From assembly GCF_041434935.1 (NCBI RefSeq), contig NZ_CP107964.1:2604001-2668000 (forward strand): a stretch of 64,000 nt of DNA, read 5' to 3'. The DNA is from Kitasatospora sp. NBC_00374 (GTDB lineage Bacteria > Actinomycetota > Actinomycetes > Streptomycetales > Streptomycetaceae). Below the pieces are notes generated by a model that saw nothing but the letters and a program-made list of their open reading frames with translations, searched no databases and was not told where the DNA came from. This document shows, piece by piece, positions 7,903-15,968 of the stretch (position 1 is the stretch's first letter; every line of letters starts with the position of its first letter). Position numbers and translations under genes: made by a program.

Positions 7903-9039
7903 TCAGCCGGCCAGCAGCGAGGTGAGCCGCCCGGCGAGCAGGTCCCAGCGCCAGGAGCGCTCGACCCAGCGGCGCCCGGCCTCGCCCATCCGGCGCCGCA
8001 GCGCCTCGTCCTGCAGCAGCCGGACGATCCGCTCGGCCGTCACCTCGGCGGAGCGGCCCGGGACGACGTACCCGCTCTCGCCCTCCAGCACCGCGTCCGG
8101 CGCGCCGCCCGAGTCGCCGGCGACCACCGGCAGCCCGGTCGCCGAGGCCTCCAGGTAGACGATGCCGAGGCCCTCCACGTCCAGACCGCCGCGCCTGGTC
8201 CGGCAGGGCATCGCGAAGACGTCGCCCGCGCCGTAGTGGGCCGGCAGCTCCTCCCAGGGCACCGCGCCGGTGAAGCGCACAGACGCCCGCACCCCGGTGG
8301 CGTCCGCCAGCTTCTCCAGCTCCCCCCGGTACGGGCCGCCGCCGACGATCAGCAGCACCGCGTCCGGGACCTCCGCCAGGATCTGCGGCATCGCCGCGAT
8401 CAGGGTGTCCTGCCCCTTGCGCGGCACCAGCCGCGAGACGCAGACGACCACCGGACGGTCGGTGAGGCCGAGCCGCTCGCGGATCGCGGCCCCGCCGGAG
8501 TCCGGGCGGAAGGTCTGCTCGTCGACGCCGGGCGGCAGCTGCACCATCCGATCGGCCACCTGCGGGCCGACCGCGGCGGCGATCCGGGAGCGGGTGTACT
8601 CACCGAGGTAGGTGAGGGTGTCGGTGCCCGCCCCGATCCGGCGCAGCAGCTGCCGGGAGCCGGGCAGCTGGGCCCAGGCGGCCTCGTGCCCGTGGGTCAT
8701 CCCGAGCAGCCGGTCCGCCCCGGCCCGGCGCAGCGCCGGGGCCATCAGCCCGAGCGGCGCGGCCGCGCCGAACCACACCGAGCTGCAGCCCTCGGCCTTG
8801 AGGATCTCGGCGGCCCGCCGGGTCACCCGCGGGGTGGGGACCATCATCTTCGTCCGGTCGCGGATCACCGGGAAGGGTTGCTCCGCGTCGAACTTCGCCA
8901 CCTCGCTGCCGTCCCGCCAGGTCGAGGCGTAGACCACAATGCTGCCCGCCGGCTGGCGGACGGCCATATTGTGGACGAAGGCCTGGATGCCGCCGGGCCG
9001 GGGCGGGAAGTCGTTGGTGACGATCAGGGTCTTGTGCAT
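7903..9039 (-). CDS. GT4 glycosyltransferase, PimB-like (phosphatidylinositol mannoside synthesis)
   Basis: The 378-residue GT-B glycosyltransferase begins H-K-T-L-I-V-T-N-D-F-P-P-R-P-G-G-I-Q, the typical donor/acceptor-binding start of actinobacterial PimB-type enzymes. It carries V-V-C-V-S-R-L-V-P-R-K-G-Q-D and the GT4 E-x7-E region (V-E-G-L-G-I-V-Y-L-E). PimB' adds the second mannose from GDP-mannose to phosphatidylinositol monomannoside at the inner membrane face (family knowledge). The ATG at 9039 is preferred over an in-frame ATG at 9096 because the fold starts there. A TTGACC hexamer on the minus strand near 9100 may belong to its promoter. Confidence 0.85.
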   Translation of the reverse strand: MHKTLIVTNDFPPRPGGIQAFVHNMAVRQPAGSIVVYASTWRDGSEVAKFDAEQPFPVIRDRTKMMVPTPRVTRRAAEILKAEGCSSVWFGAAAPLGLMAPALRRAGADRLLGMTHGHEAAWAQLPGSRQLLRRIGAGTDTLTYLGEYTRSRIAAAVGPQVADRMVQLPPGVDEQTFRPDSGGAAIRERLGLTDRPVVVCVSRLVPRKGQDTLIAAMPQILAEVPDAVLLIVGGGPYRGELEKLADATGVRASVRFTGAVPWEELPAHYGAGDVFAMPCRTRRGGLDVEGLGIVYLEASATGLPVVAGDSGGAPDAVLEGESGYVVPGRSAEVTAERIVRLLQDEALRRRMGEAGRRWVERSWRWDLLAGRLTSLLAG

Positions 9040-9273
9040 TGCCACGGCTCGCTCGGTCGGGGGGTGCTCGGTGTACCGCTCACTGATCCGTACCATAGGT
9101 CAACACCCCGGCGCGTCGGGAACGAAGCATGCCCGCGCAACCGTTTTCGCTCGGGGTCGGTCCTAGCAGGTGGGCCCGGGGGAAGCAGGCAGTGCGCACC
9201 GCGGTGCGGAGCCCTTCCGGGCGTCCGTCCCGTGGTGTCCGCCTGTGACGTGTGTGACGAACGAAGGAGAGTC

Positions 9274-10653
9274 GTGGAGTTGGCCCCGGTCGGCAGAGCC
9301 GAGCGCAGCGCCGGCAGCACCGCGCTGCCCCCTTCGACTCCGACCCCGGCCGGCGGGGCCCTGTGGGGCCTGGGCGCCGGCTGGATCGCCACCCGGGTGC
9401 TGATCGTGCTGATGGTCCTGGGCATCCTCAGGATCTCCAACGCCGACGTCAGCACCGACGTCTCGGTGATCTACCACGGCTGGTTCGAGGTCCTGCGCAC
9501 CGGCACCTTCCCGCTCGACGACGTGACCTGGCAGTACCCGCCCGGCGCGGCCCTGGTGATCATGCTTCCCGGCGTGCTGCCCTGGTCGTACCTGGTCTCC
9601 TTCTTCGTCCTGTGCGGGCTGTTCGACCTGCTGACCATGGGCCTGCTGATGCGGGTCGGCGCCCGCAGGGGCCGCAGCTTCACCGGCGCCTGGATGTGGG
9701 TGGTCGGCGTGCCGCTGCTCGGCCCGACGGTCTACTGCCGGTACGACATCATCGTGACCGCGATCACGGTCGTCGGGCTGCTGGCCGTGATGCGCAGGCC
9801 GGCGCTCGGCGGCCTGCTGCTCGGCCTGGGCGCCCTGATCAAGGTCTGGCCGGTGCTGGCCCTGACCGGCACCCCGCGCGGGCGCCGGACGAGACGTTCC
9901 TGGACGGCCACCGTCGCCACCGCCGCGGCGCTCGGCTTCCTGCTCACCGCCGGGATGAACGGCGCGTTCGACTTCCTGAAGTTCCAGAAGGAGCGCGGGA
10001 TCGAGATCGAGTCCCTGGGCGCCCTTCCGCTGCACTTCGCCCGGCTGTTCGGCAGCTGGGACGGCCAGGTGACGATGAACTACGGCGCCCAGGAGATGCT
10101 CGGCCCCTGGGTGCCGGTGATCGCCAAACTGTCACTGGCGGGCACCGCGATCGGCTTCGGCTGGCTGCTGGTCTGGCGGCTGCGGGCCACCCGCTGGCAG
10201 GCCGCGACCCCGTTCGACGCGGCCCTGGCCGCGCTGCTGGTGTTCACCGTGACCAGCCGGGTGATCAGCCCGCAGTACATGATCTGGCTGATCGGCCTGG
10301 CCGCGGTCTGCCTGACCGTCCGGGGCACCAGCCAGAAGCCGGTGGCCGTGCTGATCCTGGTCGCCGCCGTGCTCACCACGCTGGAGTTCCCGCTGCTCTT
10401 CGGCCAGGTGCAGCGGAGCCAGGCCCTCGGCGTCGCCGTGATCAGCGCGCGGAACCTGACGCTGCTGGCGGCCACCCTGATCTCCTGCCGCCGCCTGTGG
10501 CGGTCCACCCGGCGGGTCGAGCCGGCCACCACGGTGGTGCTGCCGACCGCCGAGCCCACCCCCGTGGGCTACCCGGTCCGGCCCGGCATCGCGTACGAGC
10601 AGGCCCTGCTGGACGGGCTCGACCAGCCGGTCGGGCGTGGCACGGCCTCCTGA
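9274..10653 (+). CDS. GT87-family (DUF2029) polytopic glycosyltransferase
   Basis: The 459-residue protein has about ten hydrophobic segments. An early loop carries D-V-S-V-I-Y-H-G-W-F and W-Q-Y-P-P-G-A, the region that holds the catalytic acid in GT87 polyprenyl-phosphate-mannose transferases. A later R-V-I-S-P-Q-Y-M-I-W-L segment is also typical of the family. Members add alpha-(1-2)-mannose on the outer membrane face using polyprenyl-phosphomannose. The GTG at 9274 has GGAG four bases upstream. The same frame is open far upstream through the acyl-CoA ligase region, but only this part is coding. Divergent from the PimB-like gene, it suggests a lipoglycan-building pair (inference). Confidence 0.83.
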   Translation: MELAPVGRAERSAGSTALPPSTPTPAGGALWGLGAGWIATRVLIVLMVLGILRISNADVSTDVSVIYHGWFEVLRTGTFPLDDVTWQYPPGAALVIMLPGVLPWSYLVSFFVLCGLFDLLTMGLLMRVGARRGRSFTGAWMWVVGVPLLGPTVYCRYDIIVTAITVVGLLAVMRRPALGGLLLGLGALIKVWPVLALTGTPRGRRTRRSWTATVATAAALGFLLTAGMNGAFDFLKFQKERGIEIESLGALPLHFARLFGSWDGQVTMNYGAQEMLGPWVPVIAKLSLAGTAIGFGWLLVWRLRATRWQAATPFDAALAALLVFTVTSRVISPQYMIWLIGLAAVCLTVRGTSQKPVAVLILVAAVLTTLEFPLLFGQVQRSQALGVAVISARNLTLLAATLISCRRLWRSTRRVEPATTVVLPTAEPTPVGYPVRPGIAYEQALLDGLDQPVGRGTAS

Positions 10654-10675
10654 TCCGGGCTTCGAACTGAAACTT

Positions 10676-10693
10676 GCTGCAAAGTCTTGCAGC
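10676..10693. promoter_or_regulatory. Operator-like inverted repeat upstream of PfkB kinase
   Basis: GCTGCAA and TTGCAGC form a perfect 7-bp inverted repeat around AGTC, 65 bases before the kinase start. The half-sites resemble LacI-family operators of streptomycete sugar genes, which are TTGCA-rich. That assignment is inference. Confidence 0.5.
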
Positions 10694-10757
10694 GGCGGGT
10701 TTCCCCTGACACCATCGGGAGCCGTCCGGCCCGCCGTCCAGCCCTGGGGGATGCCAC

Positions 10758-11690
10758 ATGTCCGAGTACGAGGTCCTGGTCGTCGGTGGAGTCGGTGTGG
10801 ACACCATCGTCCGGGTCGACCGGATGGAGCTGCCGGACAGCGACTCGGTGCACGTCCCCCCGGTCCACGACTACGTCGGCCACACCGGCAACGGCGTGGC
10901 GCTGGGCTGCCACACCCTGGGCCTGCGGACCAAGTTCATCGACTTCCTGGGTGACGACCCGCAGGGCGCCCTGGTGCTGGCGGCCTACCGCCGGCACGGC
11001 CTGGACTTCAGCCACCTGGTCTCCCCCGCCGGCACCCCGCGCGGGGTCAACCTGGTCGACGCCGCCGGCCGGCGGCTGTCCTTCTACGACGGCCGCCACC
11101 CCGCCGGGCTCCGACTGCCCCGGGAGTTCTGGCTCCCGTTCCTGGAGCGGGCCGGCCATGTGCACCTGTCGATCACCGGCGTCAACCGCGACCTCTACCC
11201 CGACATCCGCCGCCTGGGCCTCAGCTGCTCCACCGACCTGCACGCCTGGGACGGCGCCAACGACCACCACCGCTTCTACGCCCTCAACTCCGACCTGGTC
11301 TTCCTCTCCACGGCCGGCTGCCGGGGGCGGCACGAGGAGGTCATGCGCACGGTGCTGGCCGAGGGCCGGGCCGAGCTGGTGGTCGCCACCGCGGGCGAGC
11401 ACGGCAGCTACCTGCTCACCCGGGAACAGGACGAGGTCCGGCACTTCCCGCCGGCCGACCCGGGGCTGCCGATCGTGGACAGCAACGGCGCGGGCGACGC
11501 CTTCGTCACCGGCTTCCTCGCCGGCCGGCTGGCCGGGCACCCGCCGGAGGCCTGCATGCGGGCCGGCGCGGTGGCCGGCGCGTACGCCTGCACCCGCGCG
11601 GGCACCCACACCGCGCTGATCGGCCCGGAGCCGCTCGCGGCCGCCCTGGCGGCGGAGCAGCCCGACCGCGCCCTGACCGAGCACCCCTAG
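10758..11690 (+). CDS. PfkB-family carbohydrate kinase
   Basis: The 310-residue ribokinase-fold enzyme starts V-L-V-V-G-G-V-G-V-D-T-I-V-R-V-D, and the PfkB signature D-S-N-G-A-G-D-A-F-V-T-G-F lies at residues 241-253 with the catalytic base Asp247. The sugar substrate is unknown. The ATG at 10758 has GGGGA six bases upstream. It stands alone between the GT87 gene and a convergent metallopeptidase-like gene. The operator-like repeat at 10676-10693 suggests sugar-responsive control. Its stop TAG shares CTAG (11687-11690) with the convergent gene's stop. Confidence 0.88.
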   Translation: MSEYEVLVVGGVGVDTIVRVDRMELPDSDSVHVPPVHDYVGHTGNGVALGCHTLGLRTKFIDFLGDDPQGALVLAAYRRHGLDFSHLVSPAGTPRGVNLVDAAGRRLSFYDGRHPAGLRLPREFWLPFLERAGHVHLSITGVNRDLYPDIRRLGLSCSTDLHAWDGANDHHRFYALNSDLVFLSTAGCRGRHEEVMRTVLAEGRAELVVATAGEHGSYLLTREQDEVRHFPPADPGLPIVDSNGAGDAFVTGFLAGRLAGHPPEACMRAGAVAGAYACTRAGTHTALIGPEPLAAALAAEQPDRALTEHP

Positions 11691-12961
11691 CCGAGCCGGG
11701 CCGCCTCCGCAGTCCAGCGCGCGGTGAACTCCGCCGCGCCGATCCCGAGCCGCCCGCGCAGCAGCCGGTCCAGCACCGCGTCGGCGCTCTCCCCCGCGGC
11801 GGGCCGGCCCGCCGCGCCGACGTCCCGGTAGAGCCCCACCAGGGTCCGCTCCCCGAAGTCTCGGGCGATCAGGTCGCAGGCCAGCCAGGAGAGCTCGTAC
11901 GCCTGGCCGATCCGGTCGGCGCCGGCCGTGAAGTCGGCGTCGGAGGGCAGCACCGCGGGCATCCGGCCGGCGGTCACCTCCTGGGCCAGCGCCGGGGCGA
12001 TCTGCCGGGCGGTGCGCCCGGAGCCGAGGTAGGCGGTGTGGTCGGCGACGCCCTCGGAGAGCCACATCGGGGTCCAGCCGCGGGTGTCGGCCCGGGTCGC
12101 GACATGAGTGGCCTCGTGGGTGATGACGACCCGCCGGCCCAGCTCGCTGAGGCCCCGGTACGCCTCCGGGTTGACCACGATCCGGTCCGCCGGGGTGTGC
12201 TCCGGGGCGCCGCCGGCGGCGACCGTCACGGCGGCGATGCCCTGGTAGGGCTCCGGCCGGACGTCCAGCAGGGCGGCGAACTCCAGTTCGGTGGCGGGGA
12301 GCTGGAGCAGCAGCCGGCCGGGCCAGGCGTCCCCCCAGACCGCCTCGACGGCCGGCACCGCCTGGTCCGCCCGGCCGGCCAGCCCCGCCAGGTCCTGGTC
12401 CGCCCCCAGCCCGAGCACCAGGCAGCGGCTGCCGCGCACGGCCTTCACCCGGCCCAGGTCCCACAGGGCCGGGGCGCCGACCGGCTCGTCCGAGACCAGC
12501 CGCCAGCCCTCGGCCAGCCGGACCAGCTCCAGGCGCCGGTTCAGCACCGCCGGGTACTGGTCGAGGTCGGTCAGCCGGTGGCCGAGCTCGGCCGCGACGG
12601 AGATCCGGTCGGCGCCGGCCGGCGGTTCCGTGAACGAGGTCAGCCGGTAGGAGAGCGCGGCGAGCGGCACCTGCGCCATCCGGTCCAGCAGCTCCTGCTG
12701 GACCGGGCGGGCCGCCGGGGCGGTGCCCGCCGCCAGCGCCGCGCCGTCCCGCCCGACCAGGGCAGCGGCCCTGGCCGCGAGCAGTTCCTCGACCACCGGC
12801 CGCAGCAGGGCGGCGGCGGGCGGCCCGGCAGCGGCGGTCGGGCGCGGCGGACGCAGCAACGGGAGCGAGAGCTGGGCCACCCCGGCCCCGGCCAGCAGCA
12901 GCGCGGCGCGCCGGGACAGCACCGGACGCCCCGCCCCGGGCTCGGGGGGCAGGTTCGTCAC
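11687..12961 (-). CDS. Exported gluzincin-like (peptidase MA-type) protein
   Basis: The 424-residue product has a twin-arginine-like leader (L-S-R-R-A-A-L-L-L-A-G-A-G). The C-terminal half carries the zinc motif H-E-A-T-H followed by W-L-S-E-G-V-A-D-H, which gives the gluzincin His-Glu-x-x-His plus downstream Glu arrangement of peptidase MA-like proteins. The N-terminal half (residues about 50-180) looks like an NTF2/cystatin-like domain. It is probably a cell-surface metalloprotease. GTG at 12961 is my choice; a second GTG at 12922 would start just before the Arg pair. It begins 20 bases after the stop of the NlpC/P60 gene on the same strand, so the two are probably co-transcribed. Confidence 0.75.
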   Translation of the reverse strand: MTNLPPEPGAGRPVLSRRAALLLAGAGVAQLSLPLLRPPRPTAAAGPPAAALLRPVVEELLAARAAALVGRDGAALAAGTAPAARPVQQELLDRMAQVPLAALSYRLTSFTEPPAGADRISVAAELGHRLTDLDQYPAVLNRRLELVRLAEGWRLVSDEPVGAPALWDLGRVKAVRGSRCLVLGLGADQDLAGLAGRADQAVPAVEAVWGDAWPGRLLLQLPATELEFAALLDVRPEPYQGIAAVTVAAGGAPEHTPADRIVVNPEAYRGLSELGRRVVITHEATHVATRADTRGWTPMWLSEGVADHTAYLGSGRTARQIAPALAQEVTAGRMPAVLPSDADFTAGADRIGQAYELSWLACDLIARDFGERTLVGLYRDVGAAGRPAAGESADAVLDRLLRGRLGIGAAEFTARWTAEAARLG

Positions 12962-12981
12962 CAGCTGTTCCGGCTCGCTGC

Positions 12982-14046
12982 TCAGACCCGTACCACCCCG
13001 GCGACGGGCATCGCGTTGACGCTCTCGTAGCGGACCTGGGCACCCGGGTACGGCGCGTGCACCACCACGCCGCCGCCGGCGTACATGCCGACGTGGTGCA
13101 TGTCCTTGTAGAAGATCACCAGGTCTCCGGGCCGTGCTTCGCCGAGGCTGATCCGCTGCCCCGCGTAGGCCTGGGCCTGCGAGGTCCGCGGCAGGGTCAC
13201 TCCGGCCTGCCGCCAGCTCCAGTACATCAGACCCGAGCAGTCGAACGCGCGGGGGCCGGTCGATCCGTAGACGTACGGCGAGCCGATCTTGCTGACGGCG
13301 GCGGCCAGCGCGGCGGCGGCCCGGCCGGAGGAGGGCGGCAGATCGCCGAGGTCGAGGCGGTCGGTGCCGCGGGTGGCCCGCTGCTCGGCGGCCCTGGCGT
13401 CGTCGGCCACCATCCGGGCCCGCTCGACCGCGCCGAGGCTGCTCAGCAGCCGCTGGGCCTTGAGCAGCCGCTGGCGGACCTCCGACTTGCTCTCGGCCAG
13501 CGAGCGGCGCACCTCCTCCAGCTCGGCCAGCTTGGCGGTGGCCTCGTCGCGGCGCTGGTCCAGCCGGCGCTGGCGGTCCAGCACCTGGCGCAGGGTGTCG
13601 TTCTGCCGGGCCGTGGCCTGGTCGAGCGCGCGGGCCCGGGCCAGGTAGGCGGCGGGGTCGGAGTCCAGCATCAGCCGCACCCCCGGGTTCATCACGCCCG
13701 AGCGGTACTGGGCACCGGCCAGTGCGCCGAGGTCCTGGCGCAGCCGGTTGAGCTCCTCCTGGCCGCCCGCGATCTGGCTCTGCAGCGCGGCGGCCTCGGT
13801 CTGCAGGCGCCGCTGGCACTCCTGGGCCGCGTTGTATCGCTCCGAGGCCTGCTCGGCCTCGTCGTAGAGCTGGTCGACCTGGGCCTTGACGTCCTTCTTG
13901 GCGATCGGCTCGGCCGGCGGGCCGGGAAGGGCCTGGGCGCTGCCCGCGACCGTCACTCCCAGCGCCGTGGTGGCCGCGGCCGTGACGGCCAGTGCGCGGG
14001 CGAGCCGCCGGACGCCTGGCAGTTGGGGACGGCGGTGCACGGTCAT
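12982..14046 (-). CDS. NlpC/P60 cell-wall hydrolase with coiled-coil domain (copy 1)
   Basis: The 354-residue secreted endopeptidase has a signal peptide (R-A-L-A-V-T-A-A-A-T-T-A-L-G-V to A-Q-A). A long heptad-rich coiled coil spans residues about 45-210, and the C-terminal NlpC/P60 domain has the catalytic Cys in F-D-C-S-G-L and His in H-H-V-G-M-Y and V-V-H-A-P. It should cut D-Glu-diaminopimelate bonds in peptidoglycan. The ATG at 14046 (M-T-V-H-R-R-P) is preferred to an in-frame GTG at 14079 because the positively charged signal-peptide head follows it. It is the first of three paralogs in this window and is more diverged from the other two. M. tuberculosis Rv2190c lies at the corresponding place. 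Confidence 0.92.
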   Translation of the reverse strand: MTVHRRPQLPGVRRLARALAVTAAATTALGVTVAGSAQALPGPPAEPIAKKDVKAQVDQLYDEAEQASERYNAAQECQRRLQTEAAALQSQIAGGQEELNRLRQDLGALAGAQYRSGVMNPGVRLMLDSDPAAYLARARALDQATARQNDTLRQVLDRQRRLDQRRDEATAKLAELEEVRRSLAESKSEVRQRLLKAQRLLSSLGAVERARMVADDARAAEQRATRGTDRLDLGDLPPSSGRAAAALAAAVSKIGSPYVYGSTGPRAFDCSGLMYWSWRQAGVTLPRTSQAQAYAGQRISLGEARPGDLVIFYKDMHHVGMYAGGGVVVHAPYPGAQVRYESVNAMPVAGVVRV

Positions 14047-14240
14047 GCTTCGGCGACTCCGTTCCTGCGGCCGGGCCACCGCCGCCGCCCGGGGGTGGGC
14101 GGCCGTCCGTGCGGAGGTCCGGGGGCAGACGTTAGCGAGTCATGGCGAGCTAGTCCAAACCCCTCCAGTAGCGAATATTTGACCACTAATCGGACAGCTG
14201 CCCCATCGCGCGGTCCCGCCGCAGGCCGGCGGCCACAACG

Positions 14241-14279
14241 CCACCGGCCCGGCCCTCACGGGGAGGGCCGGGCCGGTGG
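14241..14279 (-). terminator. Terminator hairpin after NlpC/P60 copy 2
   Basis: A perfect 16-bp inverted repeat (14241-14256 / 14264-14279) with a 7-base loop lies 18 bases past the stop of the gene at 14297. It separates that gene from the next NlpC/P60 gene. Confidence 0.75.
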
Positions 14280-14296
14280 ACGGAGGTGAGGCGAGG

Positions 14297-15382
14297 TCAG
14301 GGCCGCACGATCGCGTTGATCGACGCCATGGTGGCCGACTCGTAGCGGACCACGGCACCGGTGTGCGGCGCGTGGATGACCTGCCCGTTGCCGACGTACA
14401 GCGCGACGTGGCTGGCGTCGCTCTTGTAGATGATCAGGTCGCCCGGCTGGGCGTTGGCGATGTTGGTACCGACGTTGGTGCCGGCGCCCCGCTGGTCCTG
14501 CGAGGTCCGCGGCAGCGACACGCCGGCCTGCGCGTAGGCCCACTTCATGAGGCCGGAGCAGTCGAAGCTGCTCGGGCCGGCCGCACCGTAGGAGTACGGG
14601 CTGCCGAGCTTGGACTGGGCGGCCGCGATCGCGGCGGCGGCGTGCGTACCGGCCGGCACGTTGACGGCCACGTCGGTGCGGGCCGAGTCGCGGGAGGCCC
14701 GCTCGGTGCTCGGGGCGGCGGCGGTGGCCTTGGCCTTGGCCTCCGCGGCGGCCTTGGCCTCGGCGGCGGCGAGCTCGTCGCGCTCCTTCTGGGAGAGCGA
14801 CTCCAGCAGGGCCGTCGCCTTGGCGATCTTGGCCTGGACCTCCTCCTTGTCGGCCTTGAGCCGCTTGGTGGTGGCGTCCAGCTCGGCGAGCTTCTGCTCG
14901 GCCTCGTGCTTCTGCTGGTCGAGCTTGCCCTGCTCGTCCTTGAAGGCCTTGAGCACGTCGGCCTGCGAGCTGCCGACCTGGTTCATCGCGCCGGCCTGGT
15001 TGAGGAAGGAGTCCGGGCTGGCCGAGAGCATCAGCTGCACGGTCTGCGGGATCCCGCCGGTGCGGTACTGCTCGGCGGCGATCTCACCCAGGCTGCCCTG
15101 AATGGTGCTCACCTGGGCCTGCTGCCGGGCGACCTGGTCCTGGATCTGGGAGACCTGCTTCTGCAGGTTCTGCTCCTTCTCGACCGCGGCGTTGAACTCC
15201 TCGGTCTTGACCTCGGCCTGCTCGTTGAGAGCGTCGACCTGAGCCTTGACCTGGTCCTTGGTCGGGGCCGGGTCGGCGTGCGCGCCGGACTGCGACGAGA
15301 GCGCCACGGCGGTGGCGGCAGCGGCGGTCAGAATCGAGACACGGGCCCGGCCGGCGGGCTTGGGACGACGATGGGACGCCAC
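14297..15382 (-). CDS. NlpC/P60 cell-wall hydrolase (copy 2), riboswitch-controlled
   Basis: The 361-residue secreted peptidoglycan endopeptidase starts V-A-S-H-R-R-P-K-P and has a signal peptide ending near S-G-A-H-A-D. A coiled coil runs over residues about 45-220, including a Lys/Ala-rich stretch (A-K-A-A-A-E-A-K-A-K-A). The NlpC/P60 domain has F-D-C-S-G-L, H-V-A-L-Y and V-I-H-A-P. The start is GTG at 15382 with AAGGAG nine bases upstream; the frame is open for 22 more codons. A leader of about 300 bases separates it from a TTGAAC/TAGGGT promoter and contains a ydaO-type riboswitch, so cyclic di-AMP probably sets expression of this wall hydrolase (inference from the RNA motif). Confidence 0.92.
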   Translation of the reverse strand: MASHRRPKPAGRARVSILTAAAATAVALSSQSGAHADPAPTKDQVKAQVDALNEQAEVKTEEFNAAVEKEQNLQKQVSQIQDQVARQQAQVSTIQGSLGEIAAEQYRTGGIPQTVQLMLSASPDSFLNQAGAMNQVGSSQADVLKAFKDEQGKLDQQKHEAEQKLAELDATTKRLKADKEEVQAKIAKATALLESLSQKERDELAAAEAKAAAEAKAKATAAAPSTERASRDSARTDVAVNVPAGTHAAAAIAAAQSKLGSPYSYGAAGPSSFDCSGLMKWAYAQAGVSLPRTSQDQRGAGTNVGTNIANAQPGDLIIYKSDASHVALYVGNGQVIHAPHTGAVVRYESATMASINAIVRP

Positions 15383-15439
15383 GAAGGCGGACTCCTTCTT
15401 CCTCACACCGCCTACCGGGTGAGCTGACGGGTTCGGGCC

Positions 15440-15640
15440 GGAAGACACGCCCTACAACGCCTCACCGACTGCCCGTCAGGCACGCGGACCACGTCCGCGC
15501 ACCGCTCCGGCGGTCGACCTGGCGCCGATTCACCCCGAGGAACGTGGTTCCCCGGCTCCGATACGCAGCACCCCGACAGGGGCTTCCCCGTGGGCAGTCA
15601 GGCTGCCCAGCTGCTTCTCGGACTCGGCGGCGACCACCGT
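15440..15640 (-). ncRNA. ydaO-yuaA-type (c-di-AMP) riboswitch in the NlpC/P60 leader
   Basis: On the minus strand the leader contains, in order, GGAGCCGGGGAACC (about 15544-15557), GGGGTGAATCGG (about 15525-15536), and a 3' block with CAG...GTAGGGCG around 15447-15471. These match the conserved G-GGAACC, GGGGUGAAUCGG and CAGCU-A-CC-GUAGGCG blocks of the ydaO family. This RNA class binds cyclic di-AMP and is known upstream of NlpC/P60 and Rpf genes in streptomycetes. The limits given are approximate. Confidence 0.77.
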
Positions 15641-15684
15641 TGCCACCCGGCTGGGTGGACGACTGGGCGGCGGTCCGTGACCTG

Positions 15685-15714
15685 ACCCTAGTAACCCATC
15701 CGTGATCCGTTCAA
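15685..15714 (-). promoter_or_regulatory. Probable promoter of the riboswitch/NlpC-P60 transcript
   Basis: On the minus strand TTGAAC (15714-15709) and TAGGGT (15690-15685) are separated by 18 bases. Transcription would start near 15678, just before the riboswitch. The motif CACTAGGGTC also recurs upstream of NlpC/P60 copy 3 near 17070. Confidence 0.6.
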
Positions 15715-15828
15715 ATCCTTGTCAGAAAAAAGGCGGAATCCTTGCCATGTTCGATTGGGATTACGACCGACAGTGACAGAACCCCTACCCAGGGCTGATA
15801 AATATTCAGCATATGGTCGCAAAATGAA

Positions 15829-15879
15829 ACGCCCGGACGTGTCGGAGATCACAGCGGGATCTCGACCCGGTCCGGGCGT
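15829..15879 (-). terminator. Terminator hairpin after NlpC/P60 copy 3
   Basis: A 10-bp perfect outer stem (15829-15838 / 15870-15879) encloses a second stem GAGATC/GATCTC. On the minus strand it is followed by TTTCATTTTG. It closes the transcript of the gene at 15969. The AT-rich bases 15715-15828 beyond it show nothing else that I can assign. Confidence 0.65.
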
Positions 15880-15968
15880 GTCATGGAGCGTCAGTTAGCC
15901 CTTGAACAGGGCAAATGTCCGAAATGGGACGGGGTGGACGGGGCGTCGGCCCGCGCCGGATACCTGCC

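Noticed and set aside
6172..9273. Upstream extension of the GT87 frame, giving a giant protein of about 1,490 residues
   Set aside because: The extra part is an out-of-frame reading of the acyl-CoA ligase and the antisense of the mannosyltransferase. High GC removes stop codons and makes such long spurious frames.
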